Numbered from the stretch's first letter, positions 17,870 to 28,873 are shown. The stretch is DNA of 64,000 bases from Thiolinea disciformis DSM 14473 (GCF_000371925.1 NZ_AQVE01000003.1:1-64000), one strand, 5' to 3'. A program made the numbers and translations. The notes: generated by a model from the letters alone, not told the origin.

Positions 17870-18856
17870 TTAGAAATGCACTGATGCGCTGGGTTTAGCA
17901 GCTTCAGCTTGAATGCCTAAACGCGCAAATAATTGCATATCGTGGTTTTCGCTAGGATTATCGGTAGTCAATAAGCGATCACCATAGAACATCGAATTAG
18001 CACCTGCGAAAAAACACAATGCCTGCATTTCATCGCTCATCTCGGTACGTCCCGCTGATAAACGCACATAGGATTTAGGCATTAAAATACGGGCAACCGC
18101 GACCGTGCGCACAAATTCTAAAGGATCCAGTTTGTCCGTACCGGCTAAAGGCGTTCCCTCAATCCGCACCAGATCATTAATGGGCACAGATTCAGGGTGA
18201 TGCTTCATATTAGCAAGTTGTTGTAAGAGCCGCGCACGATCCTGACGCGATTCGCCTAAACCTAAAATGCCACCGGAACAAACATTGATCCCTGCATTGC
18301 GGACATGCTCAATGGTATCTAAACGATCTTGATAAGTGCGCGTGCTAATCACATTGCCATAAAATTCAGGCGAGGTATCCAAATTATGGTTGTAGTAATC
18401 CAAACCCGCTTCGCGTAGACGTTCCGCCTGCTTGTCGGTTAACATGCCTAAGGTCACACAGGTTTCCATGCCGAGACCTTTGACAGCTTGAACCATTTCC
18501 ACGACACGGTCTAAATTTTTATCGGTAGGATTGCGCCATGCGGCCCCCATACAAAAGCGGGTCGCGCCTTGGCCTTGCGCCGTTTTAGCGGCCTCTATCA
18601 CCTCTGACAAGGGCAATAAACGCTCACGCTCTAGCGCGGTATCATATTTCGAACTTTGTGAGCAATAGCCACAGTCCTCAGGGCAAGCGCCCGTTTTAAT
18701 ACTCAGTAAGGTACTGATTTGGACTTGGTTAGCAGGAAAATTAGCGCGATGAACTTGCTGTGCTTGAAATAATAGATCGTTAAAAGGTAAAGCTAGCAGC
18801 GTATTAATTTCAGATACCTGCCAGTCATGGCGTAATTCAGTCACAGGCAACCTCAT
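17870..18856 (-). CDS. bioB: Biotin synthase
   Basis: Radical SAM enzyme that inserts sulfur into dethiobiotin, the last step of biotin synthesis. The 328 residues carry the [4Fe-4S] motif CPEDCGYC (Cys58, Cys62, Cys65), the [13 protein letters not shown] segment, and the conserved Arg near LVRIEGTPL and RLSAGR for the auxiliary [2Fe-2S] cluster. Other bio genes are absent nearby. Its start overlaps the stop of a small membrane protein gene by four bases (ATGA), an unusual partner. Confidence 0.97.
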   Translation of the reverse strand: MRLPVTELRHDWQVSEINTLLALPFNDLLFQAQQVHRANFPANQVQISTLLSIKTGACPEDCGYCSQSSKYDTALERERLLPLSEVIEAAKTAQGQGATRFCMGAAWRNPTDKNLDRVVEMVQAVKGLGMETCVTLGMLTDKQAERLREAGLDYYNHNLDTSPEFYGNVISTRTYQDRLDTIEHVRNAGINVCSGGILGLGESRQDRARLLQQLANMKHHPESVPINDLVRIEGTPLAGTDKLDPLEFVRTVAVARILMPKSYVRLSAGRTEMSDEMQALCFFAGANSMFYGDRLLTTDNPSENHDMQLFARLGIQAEAAKPSASVHF

Positions 18857-19242
18857 TTGTGGGGTTCAACATCGAGCCAGGTTTCGCGATTCACTTTCAA
18901 AATTTGCATGACTGCGAAAGGAATAATAAAAACGGCACAAACAATCCAAGTCGCCAGCCAGTGATTCAGGAAGAAGTCCCCTGGCGCAAAGGTCAACACC
19001 GGAATCAATAGGCCTGCTAAGGCATAATACTGGTAAGCACCAACTTGAGTATAATAGCCCACCCTTGCATTCGGGTGATGGCGCAACATAGCATAAACAA
19101 ACATAGATGCACCAAACCACAGAATAAATAGCGGAAAAGGTATTAATACCGCTGCAATATTGCCGTAGTAAAAGATTTTTGCGGCCTTGCGAGAGCTAGC
19201 TGCAGGAATAACGCCGGTATTCGAAGAAGCTTCCGTGGTCAT
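18853..19242 (-). CDS. Small polytopic membrane protein of unknown function
   Basis: A 129-residue protein with three hydrophobic segments (about 24-54, 68-88 and 92-114) and a polar N-terminus rich in Ser and Ala. No family recognised. It is translationally coupled to bioB by an ATGA overlap, so a role linked to biotin or its precursor is possible but unsupported otherwise. No strong ribosome-binding site precedes the ATG. Confidence 0.65.
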   Translation of the reverse strand: MTTEASSNTGVIPAASSRKAAKIFYYGNIAAVLIPFPLFILWFGASMFVYAMLRHHPNARVGYYTQVGAYQYYALAGLLIPVLTFAPGDFFLNHWLATWIVCAVFIIPFAVMQILKVNRETWLDVEPHK

Positions 19243-19324
19243 AGGATTGCCCAGTTAAAAACAACCTGTCAGTCTAATAGCACAACGCTGACTGTCAATG
19301 CGTTTCATCAAATCATACCACAAT

Positions 19325-19353
19325 AAAAAAGCCGGATTAAAACCGGCTTTTTT
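19325..19353 (-). terminator. Terminator of the alpha ribosomal operon
   Basis: AAAAAAGCCGG (19325-19335), seven-base loop, CCGGCTTTTTT (19343-19353): an 11-bp perfect hairpin ending in six T, 24 bases after the rplQ stop. Confidence 0.9.
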
Positions 19354-19377
19354 AATAAGCAATACGACAAGAATGAA

Positions 19378-19770
19378 TTACTTAGCTGCTGGAGCTTCTT
19401 CTTGGTGTTCGCCTTTACCGCCGACCAATGACACATAGGCCATAGGCGCGTTATCGCCTGCACGGAATCCACACTTAATAATGCGCAAATAACCGCCCGG
19501 ACGCGATTGATAGCGCGGACCTAAATCGGTGAACAATTTCGCAACCACTTCATCGTCACGTAAACGAGCAAAAGCGATACGGCGATTGTGCACAGAATCT
19601 TGTTTAGCACGAGTAATTAATGGCTCAGCTACACGGCGTAACTCTTTTGCTTTTGGCAAAGTGGTTTTAATCGCTTCATAGCGGAGTAGTGAGTTGGTCA
19701 GACTCTGCAACAGCGCCTTACGATGGCTGCTATTACGACTTAATTGACGACCAATATTACGATGACGCAT
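19378..19770 (-). CDS. rplQ: 50S ribosomal protein L17
   Basis: Large-subunit protein near the exit tunnel. 130 residues. The family N-terminus [19 protein letters not shown] and the central [16 protein letters not shown] block are present, and a short acidic/Ala tail (EEAPAAK) extends the C-terminus slightly. Last gene of the alpha operon, 34 bases after rpoA, closed by a strong terminator. Confidence 0.97.
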   Translation of the reverse strand: MRHRNIGRQLSRNSSHRKALLQSLTNSLLRYEAIKTTLPKAKELRRVAEPLITRAKQDSVHNRRIAFARLRDDEVVAKLFTDLGPRYQSRPGGYLRIIKCGFRAGDNAPMAYVSLVGGKGEHQEEAPAAK

Positions 19771-19804
19771 GTTAAAAATCCTTCCAAACTAGGATAACCA
19801 GAGG

Positions 19805-20809
19805 TTAGCCTACTTTACTGTCTTTATGATCGAGACCGGCAGGCGGCCAGTTTTCCAGCTTGGTACCAAGTGTCAAGCCATGAGAAGCCAGTACATCTTT
19901 GATCTCGGTCAAAGACTTCTTGCCTAGGTTCGGGGTTTTTAGAAGCTCGGTTTCGGTGCGTTGTACCAGATCGCCAATATAGAATAAATTCTCAGCTTTC
20001 AAGCAGTTAGCAGAACGAACCGTCAACTCTAAATCATCCACCGGACGCAGCAGCACTGGATCAACTTCAGGCTGGTTATCAACGTATTTCACCGGCTCTT
20101 CAATGCGCAGATCAAAGAATACCGCGAGCTGTTGTTGTAGAATCTGAGCTGCCATGCTAATAGCATTTTCAGCATCTACCGAGCCATTCGTTTCAATTTC
20201 AACAATTAGCTTATCCATGTCAGTACGTTGTTCAACACGCGCACTGTCTACGTTATAAGCAACACGAATGATAGGGCTATAGCTTGCATCTAATACCAAA
20301 GTACCTAATGGTAACTCTGGTGAATCAGGGCCACGACGAGTAGCAGCTGGTTGATAACCACGGCCACTCGTAATGGTTAAGCTCATTTCTAACTCAGCAT
20401 CATCTTTGGTTAGATGCGCGATAACATAGTTTGGATTAATGATTTCGACATCATGATCCAATTCAATGTCAGCCGCCGTGACAACACCCTTACCTTTTTT
20501 CTTCAAGGTTACAGTCGCTTCGTCACGTGCATTTAAACGCACTGCTAACTTTTTCAGATTCAGCAGAATTTCTACTACATCTTCTTGTACACCTTCAATA
20601 GAAGTGTACTCATGCACAACGCCAGCAATCTGAACTTCAGTGATGGCACTGCCTGCAATAGAAGACAACAGAATACGGCGCAACGCATTACCCAGCGTAT
20701 GTCCGAAACCGCGCTCAAGTGGCTCAAGAGTAATCCGAGATGTATTTAATCCCAGCTCCTGCACCTGCACATTGCGAGGCTTCAATAAATCATTCATTTT
20801 TGAGGTCAT
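19805..20809 (-). CDS. rpoA: RNA polymerase alpha subunit
   Basis: Dimerises to seed RNA polymerase assembly and contacts promoter UP elements and activators. 334 residues: N-terminal assembly domain to about 235 with [23 protein letters not shown] split at residues 28-50, flexible linker, and C-terminal DNA-binding domain with [15 protein letters not shown] and [17 protein letters not shown] lies eight bases before the ATG at 20809. It sits between rpsD and rplQ as in E. coli. Confidence 0.98.
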   Translation of the reverse strand: MTSKMNDLLKPRNVQVQELGLNTSRITLEPLERGFGHTLGNALRRILLSSIAGSAITEVQIAGVVHEYTSIEGVQEDVVEILLNLKKLAVRLNARDEATVTLKKKGKGVVTAADIELDHDVEIINPNYVIAHLTKDDAELEMSLTITSGRGYQPAATRRGPDSPELPLGTLVLDASYSPIIRVAYNVDSARVEQRTDMDKLIVEIETNGSVDAENAISMAAQILQQQLAVFFDLRIEEPVKYVDNQPEVDPVLLRPVDDLELTVRSANCLKAENLFYIGDLVQRTETELLKTPNLGKKSLTEIKDVLASHGLTLGTKLENWPPAGLDHKDSKVG

Positions 20810-20846
20810 GCTCGTCCCTGTAATCGTTTATGAATCAGACCAATGA

Positions 20847-21467
20847 TTACTTAGAATACAATTCCACAATCAACGATTCATTAATTTCAGCCGGTAAATC
20901 AGAACGGTCTGGTACAGCTTTGTACGTGCCTTCTAACTTTTTAGAATCCACCGATACCCAAGACGGCAGCCCCATTTGCTCGGCAACCGCCATAGCATCT
21001 TGAATACGCGCTTGTTTCTTGGCTTTTTCACGTACTGAAATCAAATCGCCAGCCTTCACTTGATAAGAAGGAATATTAACGCTTTGACCGTTGACCAAAA
21101 TCGCTTTATGGCTTACGAGCTGACGTGCTTCCGCGCGCGTTGCCGCAAAACCCATACGATAAACAACGTTATCTAAACGGTTTTCCAATAAACGCAACAA
21201 GTTCTCACCGGTTGAGCCTTTAGCTTGTGCCGCTTTCTTGAAATAGTTACGGAATTGGCGTTCTAACACACCATAAATACGGCGTGCTTTTTGCTTTTCA
21301 CGTAACTGAACGCCATAGTCAGATAAACGACCACGACCTTCACCATGCTGACCGGGTTTTTTATCTAACTTACATTTTTTCTCAATAGAGCGACCGCGGC
21401 TCTTTAGAAAAAGGTCTGTACCTTCACGTCTGCTTAGTTTGCAGGTAGGTCCAACATATCTTGCCAT
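20847..21467 (-). CDS. rpsD: 30S ribosomal protein S4
   Basis: Primary 16S rRNA binder and, in E. coli, translational repressor of the alpha operon. 206 residues with the family start [16 protein letters not shown] and an S4 RNA-binding domain near 95-155 ([20 protein letters not shown]). Twelve bases after rpsK. The short leader of the alpha operon here may not allow the E. coli S4 pseudoknot. Confidence 0.98.
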   Translation of the reverse strand: MARYVGPTCKLSRREGTDLFLKSRGRSIEKKCKLDKKPGQHGEGRGRLSDYGVQLREKQKARRIYGVLERQFRNYFKKAAQAKGSTGENLLRLLENRLDNVVYRMGFAATRAEARQLVSHKAILVNGQSVNIPSYQVKAGDLISVREKAKKQARIQDAMAVAEQMGLPSWVSVDSKKLEGTYKAVPDRSDLPAEINESLIVELYSK

Positions 21468-21479
21468 GATTAACTGCTC

Positions 21480-21887
21480 CTACACACGACGCTTTTTCGG
21501 CGGACGGCAACCATTATGTGGAATGGGCGTCACATCGGTAATATTGGTGATCTTATAACCTGCATTGTGCAAAGCACGAATGGCAGATTCTCGACCAGGA
21601 CCAGGACCTTTTACTTCCACGTCCAAGTTCTTCAAACCATATTCTTTCGCAGCGGTGCCAGCACGCTCTGCTGCTACTTGCGCAGCAAAAGGTGTACTTT
21701 TACGAGAGCCGCGAAAACCAGAGCCACCTGAAGTCGCCCATGCTAAAGCATTACCTTGGCGATCCGTGATGGTGACGATGGTGTTATTAAAAGAAGCATT
21801 GATGTGTGCAACGCCGTCAGTAACCGTTTTTCTGACTTTTTTACGGACAACAGAGGCGCCTTTTTTAGTCGTAGGCTGCTTTGCCAT
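21480..21887 (-). CDS. rpsK: 30S ribosomal protein S11
   Basis: Platform protein of the small subunit. 135 residues, a few more than E. coli owing to a Lys/Thr-rich N-terminus. The core [19 protein letters not shown] and the C-terminal [18 protein letters not shown] are typical. Second gene of the alpha operon, 16 bases after rpsM. Confidence 0.98.
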   Translation of the reverse strand: MAKQPTTKKGASVVRKKVRKTVTDGVAHINASFNNTIVTITDRQGNALAWATSGGSGFRGSRKSTPFAAQVAAERAGTAAKEYGLKNLDVEVKGPGPGRESAIRALHNAGYKITNITDVTPIPHNGCRPPKKRRV

Positions 21888-21903
21888 AAATTAACTACCT
21901 GAA

Positions 21904-22260
21904 TTATTTACGAATTGGACGACGCGGACCTTTACGGGTACGAGCGTTAGTTTTACTGCGTTGACCGCGCACTGGTAATCCACGTCTGTGGCGGATACCA
22001 CGATAGCAGCCCATATCCATCAAACGCTTGATGTTCATGGAAACTTCACGACGCAAATCGCCTTCAACTAAAAACTTAGCGACTTCTGTGCGAATACGCT
22101 CAACTTCGTCTTCAGATAGATCACGAATTTTGGTTTGGGGCTGAATACCAGCCGCTTTGCAAATGTCACTAGAACGTGGGCGCCCAATACCATAAATGGA
22201 TGTTAAGCCAATAACCACATGCTTGTTTACAGGAAGATTGATACCCGCAATACGAGCCAT
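21904..22260 (-). CDS. rpsM: 30S ribosomal protein S13
   Basis: Head protein of the small subunit, at the bridge to the large subunit. 118 residues from the canonical MARIAGIN start at 22260, preceded by GGAG about ten bases upstream; the open frame running 22 codons further into the promoter region is not coding. The helix-two-turns-helix segment and the basic C-terminus ([12 protein letters not shown]) are present. First gene of the alpha operon. Confidence 0.98.
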   Translation of the reverse strand: MARIAGINLPVNKHVVIGLTSIYGIGRPRSSDICKAAGIQPQTKIRDLSEDEVERIRTEVAKFLVEGDLRREVSMNIKRLMDMGCYRGIRHRRGLPVRGQRSKTNARTRKGPRRPIRK

Positions 22261-22294
22261 TAATAATTTCTCCAGATTCTCGGAAAAGTCGGCG

Positions 22295-22323
22295 ATTATG
22301 CCTACCTTTCGTTTATTTATCAA
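22295..22323 (-). promoter_or_regulatory. Predicted promoter of the alpha ribosomal operon
   Basis: Minus strand TTGATA (22318-22323), exactly 17 bases, CATAAT (22295-22300). Predicted start near 22288 leaves only about 27 bases before the rpsM ATG. Confidence 0.7.
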
Positions 22324-22324
22324 C

Positions 22325-22354
22325 AAATAACCTCTGACAATGCAGAGGTTATTT
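22325..22354 (-). terminator. Hairpin between rpmJ and rpsM, probable spc-operon terminator
   Basis: AAATAACCTCTG (22325-22336), six-base loop, CAGAGGTTATTT (22343-22354): a 12-bp perfect stem directly upstream of the alpha promoter. The T-tract (TTATTT, then GTTG) is modest, so termination may be partial. Confidence 0.65.
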
Positions 22355-22399
22355 AAGGTCTCTTACCTAACCAAGTAAGAAACAATCTGTTTTCTAGCA

Positions 22400-22513
22400 T
22401 TAACCCTGACGTTGTTTATGACGTGGGTCAGTACAGATAACACGAACAATACCATTACGACGGATAACCCGGCAGTGACGGCATAATTTTTTAACTGAAG
22501 CTCTAACCTTCAT
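22400..22513 (-). CDS. rpmJ: 50S ribosomal protein L36
   Basis: A 37-residue zinc-binding ribosomal protein, short enough to be missed easily. It reads [20 protein letters not shown] and ends PRHKQRQG, with the zinc ligands Cys11, Cys14, Cys27 and His32, so it is the zinc-containing (C+) form. It lies 22 bases after secY, the usual end of the spc operon, and is followed by a hairpin at 22325-22354. Confidence 0.96.
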   Translation of the reverse strand: MKVRASVKKLCRHCRVIRRNGIVRVICTDPRHKQRQG

Positions 22514-22535
22514 GACAACCTCTTCAATTTATCGG

Positions 22536-23885
22536 TCAACGCGTCGCATCAGAGCGAGACGTTTTGAAATTGGCTTTCTTCATAAGCCCTTCATACTGAT
22601 GCGACATCATGTGCGCTTGTAATTGGGCTAGAAAATCCATTACCACAACTACAATAATCAGCAATGAAGTACCGCCAAATGCGAAAGGCACATGCCATAC
22701 CAGAATTAAAAACTCAGGTAATAAACATACTAGAGTGATGTAGATCGCCCCAACAGCGGTCAGGCGTGTCATCACACCATCAATATATTTTCCTGTTTGT
22801 TCACCTGGACGAATGCCTGGGATAAACGCACCTGCTTTTTTCAAATTGTCAGCTGTCTCACGCGAGTTAAACACCAAAGCAGTATAGAAAAAGCAGAAGA
22901 AAATAATCGCAATGGTATATAAAATGACATACACAGGCTGACCGGGTTGTAGCATATTAAAAAAGTTTTTAATAACACCAGAGTTATCTTGGCCACTGAA
23001 CCAGTGCCCCAAAGTCGCTGGGAACATAATAATACTGGAAGCAAAAATCGGCGGAATAACACCAGCCATATTGAGCTTCAAAGGCAAATGGCTAGACTGC
23101 CCTGCATACATTTTGCGGCCTTGTTGCCGATTGGCATAATTAACAGTGATACGGCGTTGACCTCTTTCGACAAAGATAACAAATGCCGTCACTGCAAAAA
23201 TTAACACCGCAATCAGCAGCACAATCGCCGGTGACAAAGCACCTGTATTGACTAATTCTAAGGTACCACCAATCGCTGCGGGCAAACCAGCCACAATACC
23301 CGCAAAAATCAGAACAGAAATACCATTACCGATACCGCGCTCGGTGATTTGTTCACCCAGCCACATTAAGAATAATGTGCCAGTCACCAAAGTAATCACC
23401 GTGGTTAGTACAAAGCCATAACCGGGTTGTAATGCGACTGTCTGGCCACCATAATTTTGGCTACCCAAAGCAACTGCAATACCCACCCCTTGAAAAATGG
23501 CCAAAGCCACTGTGCCATAACGCGTGTATTGAGTGATCTTACGGCGACCTGCCTCACCATCTTTCTTTAACTGCTCTAAAGCCGGAACGATGGTGGTCAT
23601 TAACTGAACAATAATCGACGCCGAAATATAAGGCATGATGCCAAGCGCAAACACACTGAAGCGCTCTAAAGCGCCACCAGAAAACATGTTAAAAACGCCT
23701 AATATGGTTCCAGTGTTCTGTTTGAAAAATTCATTCATAACCACTGGGTTTACCCCGGGAACAGGAATATAACTCCCAACCCGATAGACCACCAAAGCTA
23801 ATAGCACAAACAGCAAACGATTCCGAATCTCGGCAATATTGCCGAAATTACCAAATGATGCTGAGGCTGAAGGGGATTTTGCCAT
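22536..23885 (-). CDS. secY: Preprotein translocase subunit SecY
   Basis: Pore-forming subunit of the SecYEG channel in the inner membrane. 449 residues with ten transmembrane helices expected; conserved pieces are [12 protein letters not shown] near 35-46, the plug region, [18 protein letters not shown] near 78-95, and the cytoplasmic loop [11 protein letters not shown] near 355-365. Its partner gene secE is in the same window at 47.7 kb. Nine bases after rplO. Confidence 0.98.
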   Translation of the reverse strand: MAKSPSASASFGNFGNIAEIRNRLLFVLLALVVYRVGSYIPVPGVNPVVMNEFFKQNTGTILGVFNMFSGGALERFSVFALGIMPYISASIIVQLMTTIVPALEQLKKDGEAGRRKITQYTRYGTVALAIFQGVGIAVALGSQNYGGQTVALQPGYGFVLTTVITLVTGTLFLMWLGEQITERGIGNGISVLIFAGIVAGLPAAIGGTLELVNTGALSPAIVLLIAVLIFAVTAFVIFVERGQRRITVNYANRQQGRKMYAGQSSHLPLKLNMAGVIPPIFASSIIMFPATLGHWFSGQDNSGVIKNFFNMLQPGQPVYVILYTIAIIFFCFFYTALVFNSRETADNLKKAGAFIPGIRPGEQTGKYIDGVMTRLTAVGAIYITLVCLLPEFLILVWHVPFAFGGTSLLIIVVVVMDFLAQLQAHMMSHQYEGLMKKANFKTSRSDATR

Positions 23886-23894
23886 GGCTAATTA

Positions 23895-24326
23895 TTACGC
23901 CTCGATTTTGCCACCAGCGGCTTCAATCGCTTCACGCGCACCTTTAGTAACGCCTAAGCCCTGAACAGTAACAGCTTTGCTGACTTTGCCAGACAAAATA
24001 ATTTTAGCTTGTAAAGTACGAGCATCAATGACACCCGCTTCTTTTAAAGCAGCCAATGTAATGGTACCTTCAACTTTTGCTAACTCATCTAAACGCACTT
24101 CTGCAGTACGACGACCGATACGTGAGCTAAAACCCATTTTCGGCAAACGACGTTGCATCGGCATCTGACCGCCTTCGAAACCCACTTTATGGAAGCCGCC
24201 AGCGCGTGAATGTTGACCTTTATGACCACGGCCTGCTGTTTTGCCTAAGCCTGAGCCAATACCACGACCAACACGAGTTGCTGCTTTACGACTACCAATC
24301 GCAGGCTGTAGAGTATTCAATTTCAT
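23895..24326 (-). CDS. rplO: 50S ribosomal protein L15
   Basis: Large-subunit assembly protein. 143 residues: Gly/Arg-rich N-terminus ([21 protein letters not shown] at about 18-38, interrupted only by family-typical residues), then the globular L15 domain ending AGGKIEA. One base separates its start from the rpmD stop, a tight spc-operon junction. Confidence 0.97.
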   Translation of the reverse strand: MKLNTLQPAIGSRKAATRVGRGIGSGLGKTAGRGHKGQHSRAGGFHKVGFEGGQMPMQRRLPKMGFSSRIGRRTAEVRLDELAKVEGTITLAALKEAGVIDARTLQAKIILSGKVSKAVTVQGLGVTKGAREAIEAAGGKIEA

Positions 24327-24327
24327 A

Positions 24328-24516
24328 TTAAGCTTCCTCTACTTTCAGCATGTAAGAAATCTTATTAATCATGCCACGATTTTCAGGTGTGTCGTTCACA
24401 ACTACTGGGCTATGCATACGACGAATACCGAGACCACTTGCACATGCTTTATGACCTCTTAAGCGACCATTTAAACTACGCACGAGGGTCAGTTTAACTT
24501 GTTTAGCGCCAGCCAT
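24328..24516 (-). CDS. rpmD: 50S ribosomal protein L30
   Basis: A 62-residue large-subunit protein with the bacterial L30 core [19 protein letters not shown] and [14 protein letters not shown] at the end. Three bases after rpsE, before rplO, matching the E. coli order rpsE-rpmD-rplO. Confidence 0.96.
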   Translation of the reverse strand: MAGAKQVKLTLVRSLNGRLRGHKACASGLGIRRMHSPVVVNDTPENRGMINKISYMLKVEEA

Positions 24517-24519
24517 GGA

Positions 24520-25029
24520 TTACCCCTTAATTTCTTCAACCGTCTTGCCGCGCTTAGCTGCAATCATCTCAGGATCTTGCATTTTTGCTAAACCTTCAAT
24601 AGTTGCACGAACCACGTTGCCGGGGTTACGGGTACCAATGCACTTAGACAAAACGTTACGTACACCCGCTACTTCTAATACTGCACGCATTGCACCACCT
24701 GCAATAACACCAGTACCTTCAGAAGCAGGACGCATATAAACACGTGCAGCACCGGTAGAGTGCTGAATTGGGTATTGCAAAGTGCCATCGACTAAGGCGA
24801 TTTTCACCATGCTTTTGCGGGCTTGTTCCATAGCTTTTTGAATAGCCGCTGGGACTTCGCGCGCCTTACCATAACCGAAACCTACTTTACCTTTACCATC
24901 ACCAACCACTGTTAATGCGGTAAAGCTAAAAATCCGGCCACCTTTCACGACTTTAGAAACGCGGTTTACATGAACCAGCTTTTCCTGCATACCATCGGTA
25001 GGTGTTGATGTATTTTCTGCTTTTGCCAT
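24520..25029 (-). CDS. rpsE: 30S ribosomal protein S5
   Basis: Accuracy-related small-subunit protein near the mRNA entry. 169 residues with the N-terminal double-stranded RNA-binding-like domain ([20 protein letters not shown]) and the C-terminal domain beginning [19 protein letters not shown]. Spectinomycin-loop residues VVKGGRI look wild type. Part of the spc operon, 18 bases after rplR. Confidence 0.97.
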   Translation of the reverse strand: MAKAENTSTPTDGMQEKLVHVNRVSKVVKGGRIFSFTALTVVGDGKGKVGFGYGKAREVPAAIQKAMEQARKSMVKIALVDGTLQYPIQHSTGAARVYMRPASEGTGVIAGGAMRAVLEVAGVRNVLSKCIGTRNPGNVVRATIEGLAKMQDPEMIAAKRGKTVEEIKG

Positions 25030-25047
25030 TACTTAAAACCTTAACCG

Positions 25048-25401
25048 TTAGAATTGCAGGCCTGCTTCACGCGCAGCATCAGCTAACGCCTTGATACGGC
25101 CATGATATTTAAAACCAGAACGATCAAATGCTACTGTTTCTACACCCTTTTCACGAGCACGTTCGGCAACTAACTTGCCAATCGCAGCAGCCGCTTCAAC
25201 ATTACCTGAATATTTCAGGCTATCACGTACTGCTTTCTCAACCGTAGAGGCTGAAGCAATAACAGTATTGCCTTCTGGAGATATAATCTGAGCATACATA
25301 TGACGTGGAGTGCGATGTACAGTCAGACGTGTCACTTTCAATTCGCGCATCTTAGCACGTGAGCGAGTGCTACGGCGAAGACGACTGGTATTTTTGTCCA
25401 T
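25048..25401 (-). CDS. rplR: 50S ribosomal protein L18
   Basis: 5S rRNA-binding protein. 117 residues from the ATG at 25401, which has AAGGTGG just upstream; the frame is open 16 codons further, overlapping rplF, but those residues are not family-like. The core [20 protein letters not shown] and the [21 protein letters not shown]-terminus are clear. Confidence 0.97.
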   Translation of the reverse strand: MDKNTSRLRRSTRSRAKMRELKVTRLTVHRTPRHMYAQIISPEGNTVIASASTVEKAVRDSLKYSGNVEAAAAIGKLVAERAREKGVETVAFDRSGFKYHGRIKALADAAREAGLQF

Positions 25402-25411
25402 TTCTGCCACC

Positions 25412-25945
25412 TTACTTCTTCTTGGCTTCTTTGCGCAGGATAGTTTCATCCGAATACTTCACACCCTTACCTTTGTAAGGCTCGGGCGGACGATAAGAAC
25501 GGATGTCTGCTGCAACTTGACCAACACGGTGCTTATCAACACCACGCACAATAATTTCAGTTTGGCTTGGTGTTTCTACCGTAATACCGGCTGGCACGTC
25601 GTAAACGACTGGGTGAGAAAAACCGAGCGATAGGTTTAATTTGGCACCTTGTGCTTGCGCACGATAACCAACACCAACTAGCTGTAATTTTTTCTCGAAA
25701 CCTTCGGATACCCCTTTTACCATGTTCAACAAGGTAGCTTGGGTAGTACCGGCTTGCGCCCAACCATCTTCTGCATTTTCAGCAGGACGGAAGTAGATAA
25801 CATTGTCTTCTTGAGCGACTTCAACAGATTTGTTTAGGGTATAGCTTAGTGAGCCTTTACTACCCTTAACTTGCAACTGTTGACCGTCCAGTTTTACCTC
25901 AACCCCCTTAGGGAGATGCAGGCCTTTTTTTGCAATACGTGACAT
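25412..25945 (-). CDS. rplF: 50S ribosomal protein L6
   Basis: Binds 23S rRNA near the sarcin-ricin loop. 177 residues forming two related domains; the signature [14 protein letters not shown] lies near residues 152-166, with the conserved start MSRIAKKG. Gap of ten bases to rplR and 14 from rpsH. Confidence 0.97.
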   Translation of the reverse strand: MSRIAKKGLHLPKGVEVKLDGQQLQVKGSKGSLSYTLNKSVEVAQEDNVIYFRPAENAEDGWAQAGTTQATLLNMVKGVSEGFEKKLQLVGVGYRAQAQGAKLNLSLGFSHPVVYDVPAGITVETPSQTEIIVRGVDKHRVGQVAADIRSYRPPEPYKGKGVKYSDETILRKEAKKK

Positions 25946-25959
25946 AACAATCGCCTACC

Positions 25960-26355
25960 TTACTCGACCGTACAGAGGACTTCACCGCCCTGACCTGCTG
26001 CACGCGCGGCACGATCACTCATGACACCCGCAGAAGTCGAGACGATAGCAACACCATAACCACCCATCACACTCGGTAGCTCATCTTTGCCACGGAATAC
26101 ACGTAAACCGGGACGGCTCGTGCGTGAAATACGGCTAATAACTGGCTTGCCTTGGAAATATTTCAGGATTACGTTGATAACTGGTTTACCAGCATTATCA
26201 TCAACTTCGTAGCCTTGAATAAAACCTTCCGCTGCCAGTACGTCTAAAATAGCTTTCTTCTGCTTAGAGGCAGGAAAAGATACTTTTGCTTTACTTGCAT
26301 TTTGGCCATTGCGGATACGAGTCAGCATATCGGCAATAGGATCACTCATACTCAT
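25960..26355 (-). CDS. rpsH: 30S ribosomal protein S8
   Basis: Central 16S rRNA binder; in E. coli it also represses the spc operon by binding rplE mRNA. 131 residues with [14 protein letters not shown] at the start and GGEVLCTVE at the end. The ATG at 26355 is better placed behind GGAAAT than the one two codons later. Confidence 0.97.
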   Translation of the reverse strand: MSMSDPIADMLTRIRNGQNASKAKVSFPASKQKKAILDVLAAEGFIQGYEVDDNAGKPVINVILKYFQGKPVISRISRTSRPGLRVFRGKDELPSVMGGYGVAIVSTSAGVMSDRAARAAGQGGEVLCTVE

Positions 26356-26370
26356 GATTTAATTTCCTTT

Positions 26371-26676
26371 TTACCAGCTAGACTTCGTTAAACCCGGAAC
26401 GTCACCGCGCATTGCTGCTTCACGTAGCTTATTACGTGATAAACCGAATTTGCGATAAACGCCATGTGGGCGGCCTGTTAAATTGCAGCGACGTTGTCTA
26501 CGCACTGGACTACTATCACGTGGCAATTTTTGTAATGCTGTGCTTGCAGCCATCACTTGCTCATAAGAACTTGCTGGACTAGCAATAATTTTTTTCAGCT
26601 CAGCACGCTTTGCTGCATACTTTTCTGCTGCTTCTGCACGCTTAGTTTCACGTGCGATCATGGAAGTTTTTGCCAT
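26371..26676 (-). CDS. rpsN: 30S ribosomal protein S14
   Basis: Small-subunit head protein. At 101 residues it is the long, zinc-free form: the region of the CxxC pairs is replaced, and the C-terminal signature [19 protein letters not shown] is present. The only S14 gene in the window. Confidence 0.97.
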   Translation of the reverse strand: MAKTSMIARETKRAEAAEKYAAKRAELKKIIASPASSYEQVMAASTALQKLPRDSSPVRRQRRCNLTGRPHGVYRKFGLSRNKLREAAMRGDVPGLTKSSW

Positions 26677-26689
26677 GAAAAATTCCTCG

Positions 26690-27229
26690 TTACTGTCTGA
26701 AAGGGAACTTAAACGCTTCTAGAAGCGCACGTCCCTCTTCATCAGTTTTAGCTGTAGTGGTAATGGTGATATTCATACCGCGTAAGGTATCAATTTTGTC
26801 ATAATCAATTTCTGGGAAAATGATTTGCTCTTTAACACCCATGTTGTAGTTACCACTACCATCAAATGCTCTCGGATTTAAACCGCGAAAGTCACGGATA
26901 CGAGGAATGGAGATGTTAATTAACTTATCCAAAAACTCATACATATGTTCACGACGCAAGGTTACCATGCAACCAATGGGCCAGTTATCACGAATTTTAA
27001 AGCCTGCAATCGATTTGCGGCTTAGCGTCACTACTGGCTTCTGACCTGCAATTTTGGTCATATCATTGACAGCGTGCTCAATAATTTTTTTGTCGCCAAC
27101 CGCTTCACCTAAACCCATGTTTAGCGTGATTTTTGTGATGCGCGGGATTTCCATCACATTTTTTAGACCGAGCTTTTGTTGTAATTCTTTTACAACAGTT
27201 TCACGGTAATATTTCTGTAACCTTGCCAT
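26690..27229 (-). CDS. rplE: 50S ribosomal protein L5
   Basis: 5S rRNA-binding protein at the central protuberance, contacting P-site tRNA. 179 residues; [15 protein letters not shown] near 51-65 and [19 protein letters not shown] near 137-155 are conserved. Third gene of the spc operon. Confidence 0.98.
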   Translation of the reverse strand: MARLQKYYRETVVKELQQKLGLKNVMEIPRITKITLNMGLGEAVGDKKIIEHAVNDMTKIAGQKPVVTLSRKSIAGFKIRDNWPIGCMVTLRREHMYEFLDKLINISIPRIRDFRGLNPRAFDGSGNYNMGVKEQIIFPEIDYDKIDTLRGMNITITTTAKTDEEGRALLEAFKFPFRQ

Positions 27230-27244
27230 GAATAATAATACCTA

Positions 27245-27562
27245 TTAAGCGTCTACGCGCTCACCGTTGGATTTAAAGACACGGACCTTCTTGCCGTCTT
27301 CCAGGAGCTTGAATCCAACCCGATCACCTTTGCCGGTGGTACGGTTGACCAACATTACATTGGATACATCTAATGGCATTTCTTTTTCAATCACGCCACC
27401 TTGAATCCCTGCTGTTGGATTTGGCTTTTGGTGTTTCTTAACAACATTCACACCTTTAACCAAAACTTTTCCATTCGCTAGAACCTGCATAACCGTGCCA
27501 CGACGACCTTTGTCTTTACCGGTGATGAGGACAACTTCATCGTTTTTACGAATCTTACGCAT
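27245..27562 (-). CDS. rplX: 50S ribosomal protein L24
   Basis: Assembly initiator of the large subunit. 105 residues with an N-terminal KOW motif ([18 protein letters not shown], residues 10-27) and the typical [11 protein letters not shown]. Between rplN and rplE as in E. coli. Confidence 0.97.
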   Translation of the reverse strand: MRKIRKNDEVVLITGKDKGRRGTVMQVLANGKVLVKGVNVVKKHQKPNPTAGIQGGVIEKEMPLDVSNVMLVNRTTGKGDRVGFKLLEDGKKVRVFKSNGERVDA

Positions 27563-27593
27563 TGCTATTTACCTACTTTAATCGCTGTAAGTT

Positions 27594-27962
27594 TTAAAGC
27601 ACTTCAGGTGCTAGAGAAATGATTTTCATAAAACGATCGCCGCGCAGTTCACGAGTTACTGGCCCGAAGATACGTGTACCGATAGGCTCTAACTTGTTGT
27701 TGAGCAATACGGCAGCATTCGTATCAAAACGAATCACAGAACCATCACCACGACGAATACCTTTTGCAGTACGCACGATTACCGCGTTATAAACATCGCC
27801 TTTCTTAACTTTGCCACGAGGAATCGCATCACGGATACTTACCTTAATGACATCACCAATACTGGCATAACGACGGTGCGAACCGCCTAAAACCTTGATA
27901 CACATAACTTTACGTGCACCACTATTATCTGCAACTTGCAGAACAGATTGCATCTGGATCAT
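27594..27962 (-). CDS. rplN: 50S ribosomal protein L14
   Basis: Interface protein of the large subunit. 122 residues, start [18 protein letters not shown], with the family signature near 60-86. First gene of the spc operon, 22 bases after rpsQ; no separate promoter was recognised in that short gap, so S10-to-spc readthrough is likely. Confidence 0.98.
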   Translation of the reverse strand: MIQMQSVLQVADNSGARKVMCIKVLGGSHRRYASIGDVIKVSIRDAIPRGKVKKGDVYNAVIVRTAKGIRRGDGSVIRFDTNAAVLLNNKLEPIGTRIFGPVTRELRGDRFMKIISLAPEVL

Positions 27963-27984
27963 AAATCAGTCTCCGTCTCCAGGA

Positions 27985-28248
27985 TTAGCTGGCTGCACGC
28001 TCAACAACTTTAATCAATGTCCAGTGCTTGCTTTTGGACAGAGGACGACATTCCTTGAAAGTAACGGTATCGCCTACCTTGCCTTCATTGTTTTCGTCAT
28101 GCACATGGTATTTTTTAGAACTCTTAATGAACTTCCCATAGACAGGATGTTGCACTTGACGCTCTAACAAAACTACAACCGTTTTGTCCATTTTGTCGCT
28201 GACGACGCGTCCCATCAAACTACGTTCGACTTTAACTTCTTCGCTCAT
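27985..28248 (-). CDS. rpsQ: 30S ribosomal protein S17
   Basis: Primary assembly protein with an OB fold. 87 residues; [16 protein letters not shown] and the [18 protein letters not shown] segment are diagnostic. Last gene of the S10 operon, two bases after rpmC. Confidence 0.97.
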   Translation of the reverse strand: MSEEVKVERSLMGRVVSDKMDKTVVVLLERQVQHPVYGKFIKSSKKYHVHDENNEGKVGDTVTFKECRPLSKSKHWTLIKVVERAAS

Positions 28249-28250
28249 CT

Positions 28251-28451
28251 TTACTTACCTGCGACTTGCTTTTCAGACAACACGGTTTTAATACGTGCGA
28301 TCTCGCGACGTACACGTTTCACTTCCGAAGGGCGTGATAACTGGCCAGCAGCTTGCTGCATACGCAACTTAAACTGCTCCTTATAGTTTTCAGTCAATTC
28401 AGTCGCTAATTCAGCTTCTGACTTATTACGTAAATCGGCTGCTTTCATCAC
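28251..28451 (-). CDS. rpmC: 50S ribosomal protein L29
   Basis: Two-helix protein by the exit tunnel that helps bind SRP and trigger factor. 66 residues, with LRNKSEAEL and RRE.ARIKT. The start overlaps the rplP stop by four bases (ATGA); a second ATG follows directly, so the exact start is one codon uncertain. Confidence 0.96.
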   Translation of the reverse strand: MMKAADLRNKSEAELATELTENYKEQFKLRMQQAAGQLSRPSEVKRVRREIARIKTVLSEKQVAGK

Positions 28452-28861
28452 ATCACCTGACGGGAAACAAAGGCGGTTTTAAAGGGCAGTTTAGCAGCAG
28501 CTAGCTTAAATGCTTGGCGTGCTGACTCTTCACTGATGCCTTGGATTTCGTAAAGGACTTTACCCGGTTGAATTAAGGCTACCCAATATTCAACGTTACC
28601 TTTACCTTTACCCATCCGCACTTCTAAAGGTTTTTTACTAATTGGCTTGTCAGGGAATACACGAATCCACAACTTACCACCACGACGTACTTCACGATTA
28701 ATCGCACGGCGTGCTGACTCAATTTGACGCGCTGTCATACGACCACGCTCAAGTGATTTCAGGCCATACTCACCGAAGCTTACTTCATTACCTGCTTGTG
28801 CAAGACCACGGTTGCGGCCTTTATGCATTTTGCGGAATTTGGTTCTTTTAGGCTGTAACAT
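28448..28861 (-). CDS. rplP: 50S ribosomal protein L16
   Basis: Binds 23S rRNA near the A site. 137 residues beginning [19 protein letters not shown], with the loop [14 protein letters not shown] containing the Arg/Lys target region of the family. Overlaps rpmC by four bases. Confidence 0.98.
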   Translation of the reverse strand: MLQPKRTKFRKMHKGRNRGLAQAGNEVSFGEYGLKSLERGRMTARQIESARRAINREVRRGGKLWIRVFPDKPISKKPLEVRMGKGKGNVEYWVALIQPGKVLYEIQGISEESARQAFKLAAAKLPFKTAFVSRQVM

Positions 28862-28873
28862 CTCAAACCTCTA

